A stretch of DNA of 8,024 nt from an uncultured Gemmatimonadota bacterium (GTDB lineage Bacteria; Gemmatimonadota; Gemmatimonadetes; Gemmatimonadales; Gemmatimonadaceae). A program made the position numbers and the translations under genes. The DNA lies in the NCBI GenBank assembly GCA_903894655.1, contig CAITQY010000579.1, positions 1 to 8,024 of the forward strand. Reading direction: 5' to 3'. Below the pieces are notes generated by a model. The model was not told where the DNA came from, made no database searches, and was given only the letters and a program-made list of their open reading frames with translations. This document shows, in pieces, positions 5,852 through 8,024 of the stretch (positions within the stretch are counted from its first letter, which is position 1; the number at the start of each line of letters is the position of its first letter).

Positions 5852-6559
5852 TCAGCCCTCTTCGTCGAGCGACGCCAGTTGCTGAAACCGACGGGTGACC
5901 GCTTCGACCAGCCCCGGCACGCGCCGCGCGTCGGGCAGATTGCCCTCGAGAATTCCGTCGGCCCACGGCGCATCGAGGAACGCGGACGTCTCGCGGCGAA
6001 TGAACTGCCGAACTGCCAGCGGCGCAGCGCGGACGTCGCTGACAATCTCGGAACGGCCCGCCACCACGGTAATCAGATCCTCGAGATCGTGGCTGCTCAT
6101 CGGATCCGCCGCTCCACGCGACGCAAACGCAACCCACTTCGTCGCCAGAAAGGCGGTCGATGCGGCGATGCGCACGACCAGCCCCGGCTCAAGCATGAAT
6201 CCAGTGGCGCTCTCCAAGGCGTACGCGTACCAGCGGTTGCTGAAACCAAGAATCTCCTCGTCGACCGGCATGACGTCGAGCACAAGATCGTCTCCGGTGC
6301 GCATGCGGCAGATCGGGGCACCTGCTCGCTGATCCGGCGCGAATCCCAACGCCATGAGTCGCATCTGGAGATCGTGGTATGCCTGACGCGTCGTCACTGG
6401 CACGACCACGTCGACATCATCGGTGGGACGCATGCGGACTACGGATGCATCGGTGACGAGCAACTCGGCCACCTGACCGCCGACGAACACGAACTCCCCA
6501 AGCAGTGGCCGTAACAGCCGAGCCGTCCGCACCAGGCGGTCTCGATTGGGGCTGACCAT
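5852..6559 (-). CDS. AbiEii-type nucleotidyltransferase (putative toxin partner)
   Basis: A 235-residue protein of the DNA polymerase beta-like nucleotidyltransferase fold. The signature is complete: GGQ at 27-29 in FVFVGGQVAELL, Asp48 and Asp50 in RPTDDVDVVV, and the third acidic residue Asp95 in LVLDVMP. The C-terminal half has Lys141 in FLATKWVAF and the HDLEDLI pattern (Asp158, Asp161) typical of AbiEii/AbiGii-like proteins. Characterised relatives (AbiEii, MenT) transfer nucleotides, in MenT's case to tRNA 3' ends, and act as toxins or phage-abortive factors; a similar role here is inference. ATG 6559 is chosen because it lies 8 bases after the stop of the HTH gene and the family sequence begins soon after; there is no Shine-Dalgarno, so translation is probably coupled. 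The C-terminus abuts the queG scrap. Confidence 0.85.
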   Translation of the reverse strand: MVSPNRDRLVRTARLLRPLLGEFVFVGGQVAELLVTDASVVRMRPTDDVDVVVPVTTRQAYHDLQMRLMALGFAPDQRAGAPICRMRTGDDLVLDVMPVDEEILGFSNRWYAYALESATGFMLEPGLVVRIAASTAFLATKWVAFASRGAADPMSSHDLEDLITVVAGRSEIVSDVRAAPLAVRQFIRRETSAFLDAPWADGILEGNLPDARRVPGLVEAVTRRFQQLASLDEEG

Positions 6560-6567
6560 CGGGCTGG

Positions 6568-7092
6568 TCAGACCGCCGCTACGGCGGACGCCGCCGACAT
6601 GATCCGCTCGTGCAGCAGTTGCTTGGCGCGCGTGCGCTCCCGTGCGCGACCAAGGCGCACGGCATCCACGAGCGCGAGCAGTTCGTAGAGCGCGGGATTG
6701 CGCGCCGCTGTCGTCGGCGCCGCGGCATACAAGGGCACCACGCTCGCGCCGCGGACCCTTCCTGCGACGCTTGGCCACACCAGCGGATCTGACACGCCAA
6801 ACTCCGCCGCGAGCTCGCCTGCCGAGTGCGCGGTGGGAACGCCGCGCGATTCGGCTCCTGCTTCCGCCGGGAACGCATACGCCACACCGGCTCCGAGAAA
6901 CTCCAGCAAGGCCGCACGGTGCACCATTTGCGCATCGGCGAGCACCAACCGCGCGCCACGCAGCCGTCGCACGGCATTGTGCGCCTCCCCCTGACTCAGT
7001 CCCGTTGCCGCCGAGAGCGCCGCGTAGGTCGCGCCTGGCGTGAGCAGGAGTTGCAACGCGACGGCGATGTCCTGAGGCTTGAGCGGAGACAT
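6568..7092 (-). CDS. Winged-helix/MarR-like regulator, likely antitoxin-type partner of the nucleotidyltransferase
   Basis: A 174-residue protein. Residues 5-50 (KPQDIAVALQLLL, ATYAALSAATGLSQGEAHNA, VRRLRGARLV) form a winged helix-turn-helix. The rest is an unnamed domain with RGVPTAHSA and a C-terminal helical part, LYELLALVDAVRLGRARER. I recall proteins of this layout beside AbiEii-like nucleotidyltransferases in other bacteria. The arrangement parallels AbiE, where a winged-helix antitoxin (AbiEi) represses the operon and counters AbiEii, but sequence similarity to AbiEi is not evident. ATG 7092 is chosen: an alternative GTG at 7128 would lie right at the predicted transcription start and adds an unconserved stretch. 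It leads a two-gene operon under the promoter and palindrome at 7123-7165. Confidence 0.8.
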   Translation of the reverse strand: MSPLKPQDIAVALQLLLTPGATYAALSAATGLSQGEAHNAVRRLRGARLVLADAQMVHRAALLEFLGAGVAYAFPAEAGAESRGVPTAHSAGELAAEFGVSDPLVWPSVAGRVRGASVVPLYAAAPTTAARNPALYELLALVDAVRLGRARERTRAKQLLHERIMSAASAVAAV

Positions 7093-7122
7093 GGCTGTCT
7101 GAGGTTCACGAGGGCGGGCTGT

Positions 7123-7146
7123 GTTCACACTTCATGAATCTTGAAC
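7123..7146. promoter_or_regulatory. 24-base palindrome, probable operator of the HTH-nucleotidyltransferase operon
   Basis: The sequence has the form GTTCA-N3-TTCATGAA-N3-TGAAC, centred between 7134 and 7135, with 18 of 24 bases symmetric. It covers the predicted -10 box and transcription start of the operon, an ideal place for autorepression by a dimeric winged-helix protein. AT-rich symmetry stands out in this GC-rich DNA. The repressor's identity is inference. Confidence 0.6.
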
Positions 7147-7165
7147 GTACTCGAGGACTTGTCAA
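7137..7165 (-). promoter_or_regulatory. Promoter of the HTH-nucleotidyltransferase operon
   Basis: On the minus strand a perfect TTGACA (7165-7160) is followed after 17 bases by AAGATT (7142-7137), a poor -10 match (3 of 6). Transcription would begin near 7130, leaving a leader of about 38 bases to the ATG at 7092. A perfect -35 with a weak -10 under an operator is typical of a tightly repressed promoter. Confidence 0.5.
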
Positions 7166-7172
7166 TGGGCTG

Positions 7173-7191
7173 GGGCTGGCGTGGCCAGCCC
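7173..7191 (-). terminator. Stem-loop between the dehydrogenase and the HTH operon promoter
   Basis: GGGCTGGC, a three-base loop, and GCCAGCCC form a perfect 8-base-pair stem, 36 bases past the dehydrogenase stop. There is no T-run after it on the minus strand, so it is not a classical intrinsic terminator; it may still stabilise the 3' end or insulate the next promoter. Confidence 0.4.
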
Positions 7192-7193
7192 GG

Positions 7194-7220
7194 AAGTACC
7201 GCGTACCCGACGGCGTGCCG
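7194..7220. repeat. Dehydrogenase 3' flank, repeated at 5505-5531
   Basis: 27 bases, one mismatch to 5505-5531. It lies just past the stop of the intact dehydrogenase and marks the outer limit of the duplicated block on the 3' side. Confidence 0.8.
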
Positions 7221-7226
7221 TCGTCG

Positions 7227-8024
7227 TCAGTAGCCGCGCGTGCGGTCGACCACCCAGTTCGGCAACACACCGCGCTCGAGCGATTCGAGACACTCGAGAA
7301 AGCCATGCGCGGCGCCGTCGATGGTGGTGAGGCCGGAGATGTGCGGTGACACCATCACGCGCGGATCACTCCACAACGGCGAGTCGGCGGGCAGCGGTTC
7401 GGTGGCGAACACATCGAGCGCCGCCGCGCGCAGCCAGCCGTTGTCGAGCGCCTCGGGCAGCGCGGTCTCTTCGACCACCGAGCCGCGGCCGGCGTTCAAG
7501 AGCACGGCGCCCTGACAACGCGACAACACGTCGCGCGAGATCAGCCCGCGCGATGCCGGTGTATCGGGCACGGCCACCACGATCCAATCGGCATCGCCGA
7601 CGAGATTGGCGATCTCGCTGGACGGATGCACCGCACTGAACGCCGCGCTGTTTGCCGTGCCGCTGCGCGACACGCCGGTTACGTGTACGCCCAACGCATG
7701 CAGTGACGACGCGATGGCGCGGCCGATATCCCCCGTGCCGACCACGAGGGCACGCGTACCCGCCACCCGCGCGATGTCGCGTGGCGCCCAACGCCGCTCG
7801 CGTTGTGCTTCGGCCAACTCCAGCAGCTGCAGCTGAATCGCGAAGATACGCGACACGGCCCACTCGGCGATCATCGGACCGAACGACTCGGGGCTGCGCG
7901 TGAGCAGGATGGACGGATCGAGCTCGGACGCCATCCACGAATCGACGCCGGCACCGGTGCACTGGATCCAGCGCACGTTGCCCATATCGGACACCGACGG
8001 CGGTCGCTTGAAGCCGATATACGC
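7227..8024 (-). CDS. D-isomer-specific 2-hydroxyacid dehydrogenase, N-terminus cut by window edge
   Basis: The frame is open to base 8024, giving 265 residues; the family has about 310-330, so roughly 50 N-terminal residues are missing. Numbered from the edge, the protein shows GAGVDSW near 24-30 and a Rossmann motif GTGDIGR (96-102). It has the catalytic trio Arg180 (NAGRGSVV), Glu209 (FATEPLP) and His228 (SPHISG). The GVSRSG segment after the second strand, with Arg and Ser rather than an acidic residue, suggests NADPH use. Such enzymes interconvert 2-oxo and D-2-hydroxy acids such as glyoxylate/glycolate. A 147-base stretch of this gene and its 3' flank recur at 5505-5689. The substrate is not determinable. 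Confidence 0.88.
   Translation of the reverse strand, partial: AYIGFKRPPSVSDMGNVRWIQCTGAGVDSWMASELDPSILLTRSPESFGPMIAEWAVSRIFAIQLQLLELAEAQRERRWAPRDIARVAGTRALVVGTGDIGRAIASSLHALGVHVTGVSRSGTANSAAFSAVHPSSEIANLVGDADWIVVAVPDTPASRGLISRDVLSRCQGAVLLNAGRGSVVEETALPEALDNGWLRAAALDVFATEPLPADSPLWSDPRVMVSPHISGLTTIDGAAHGFLECLESLERGVLPNWVVDRTRGY

Noticed and set aside
5879..6514. 211-codon plus-strand open frame antisense to the nucleotidyltransferase
   Set aside because: The minus strand carries the complete nucleotidyltransferase signature; this translation has no recognisable features.
6560..6778. Upstream extension of the nucleotidyltransferase
   Set aside because: It overlaps the coding region of the HTH gene and is Arg-rich out-of-frame translation. 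ATG 6559 fits family length and operon spacing.
5505..7220. The two short flank repeats as integron attC sites or transposon ends
   Set aside because: They are direct, not inverted, show no attC-type paired boxes, and are explained as part of the duplicated dehydrogenase locus.

Overview
The window is GC-rich with strongly G/C-ending codons, and most genes lack a clear Shine-Dalgarno sequence. That fits a high-GC Gram-negative soil bacterium; Gemmatimonadota is my best guess from protein style, not proven. Four ordinary genes survive: a serine hydrolase running off the left edge (2-1306, +), a nitrilase (2767-3720, +), an exported Ig-like/endonuclease fusion (3728-4870, -) and a D-2-hydroxyacid dehydrogenase running off the right edge (7227-8024, -). 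Between them lie two compact two-gene modules of toxin-antitoxin type and many gene scraps.

Left half: after the hydrolase comes a duplicate of the nitrilase leader and first 13 codons (1309-1376). It is fused in frame to the C-terminal half of a VapC-type PIN domain (to 1596). A brnT-brnA pair follows on the minus strand (2418 down to 1722), then a 348-base gap without a convincing gene, then the intact nitrilase with the second copy of the repeat. The endonuclease converges on the nitrilase with a 7-base gap.

Right half: from 5092 to 5850 the DNA is a patchwork. It holds an IS91-family transposase scrap, a possible Ig-like scrap, a second copy of the right-edge dehydrogenase with a 369-base in-frame deletion, and a C-terminal scrap of epoxyqueuosine reductase (QueG). 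Next is a minus-strand operon of a winged-helix protein (6568-7092) and a nucleotidyltransferase of AbiEii type (5852-6559). A TTGACA -35 box and a 24-base palindrome over the presumed -10 region precede it. The intact dehydrogenase closes the window.

The most striking pattern is that both two-gene modules lie between a truncated copy and the intact copy of a metabolic gene (nitrilase for brnTA, dehydrogenase for the HTH-nucleotidyltransferase pair). In both cases the truncated copy is fused to an unrelated gene scrap on the module side. I infer that each module arrived with a replacement end for its target gene, pushing the old end to the far side. No tRNA, rRNA or CRISPR array was seen.
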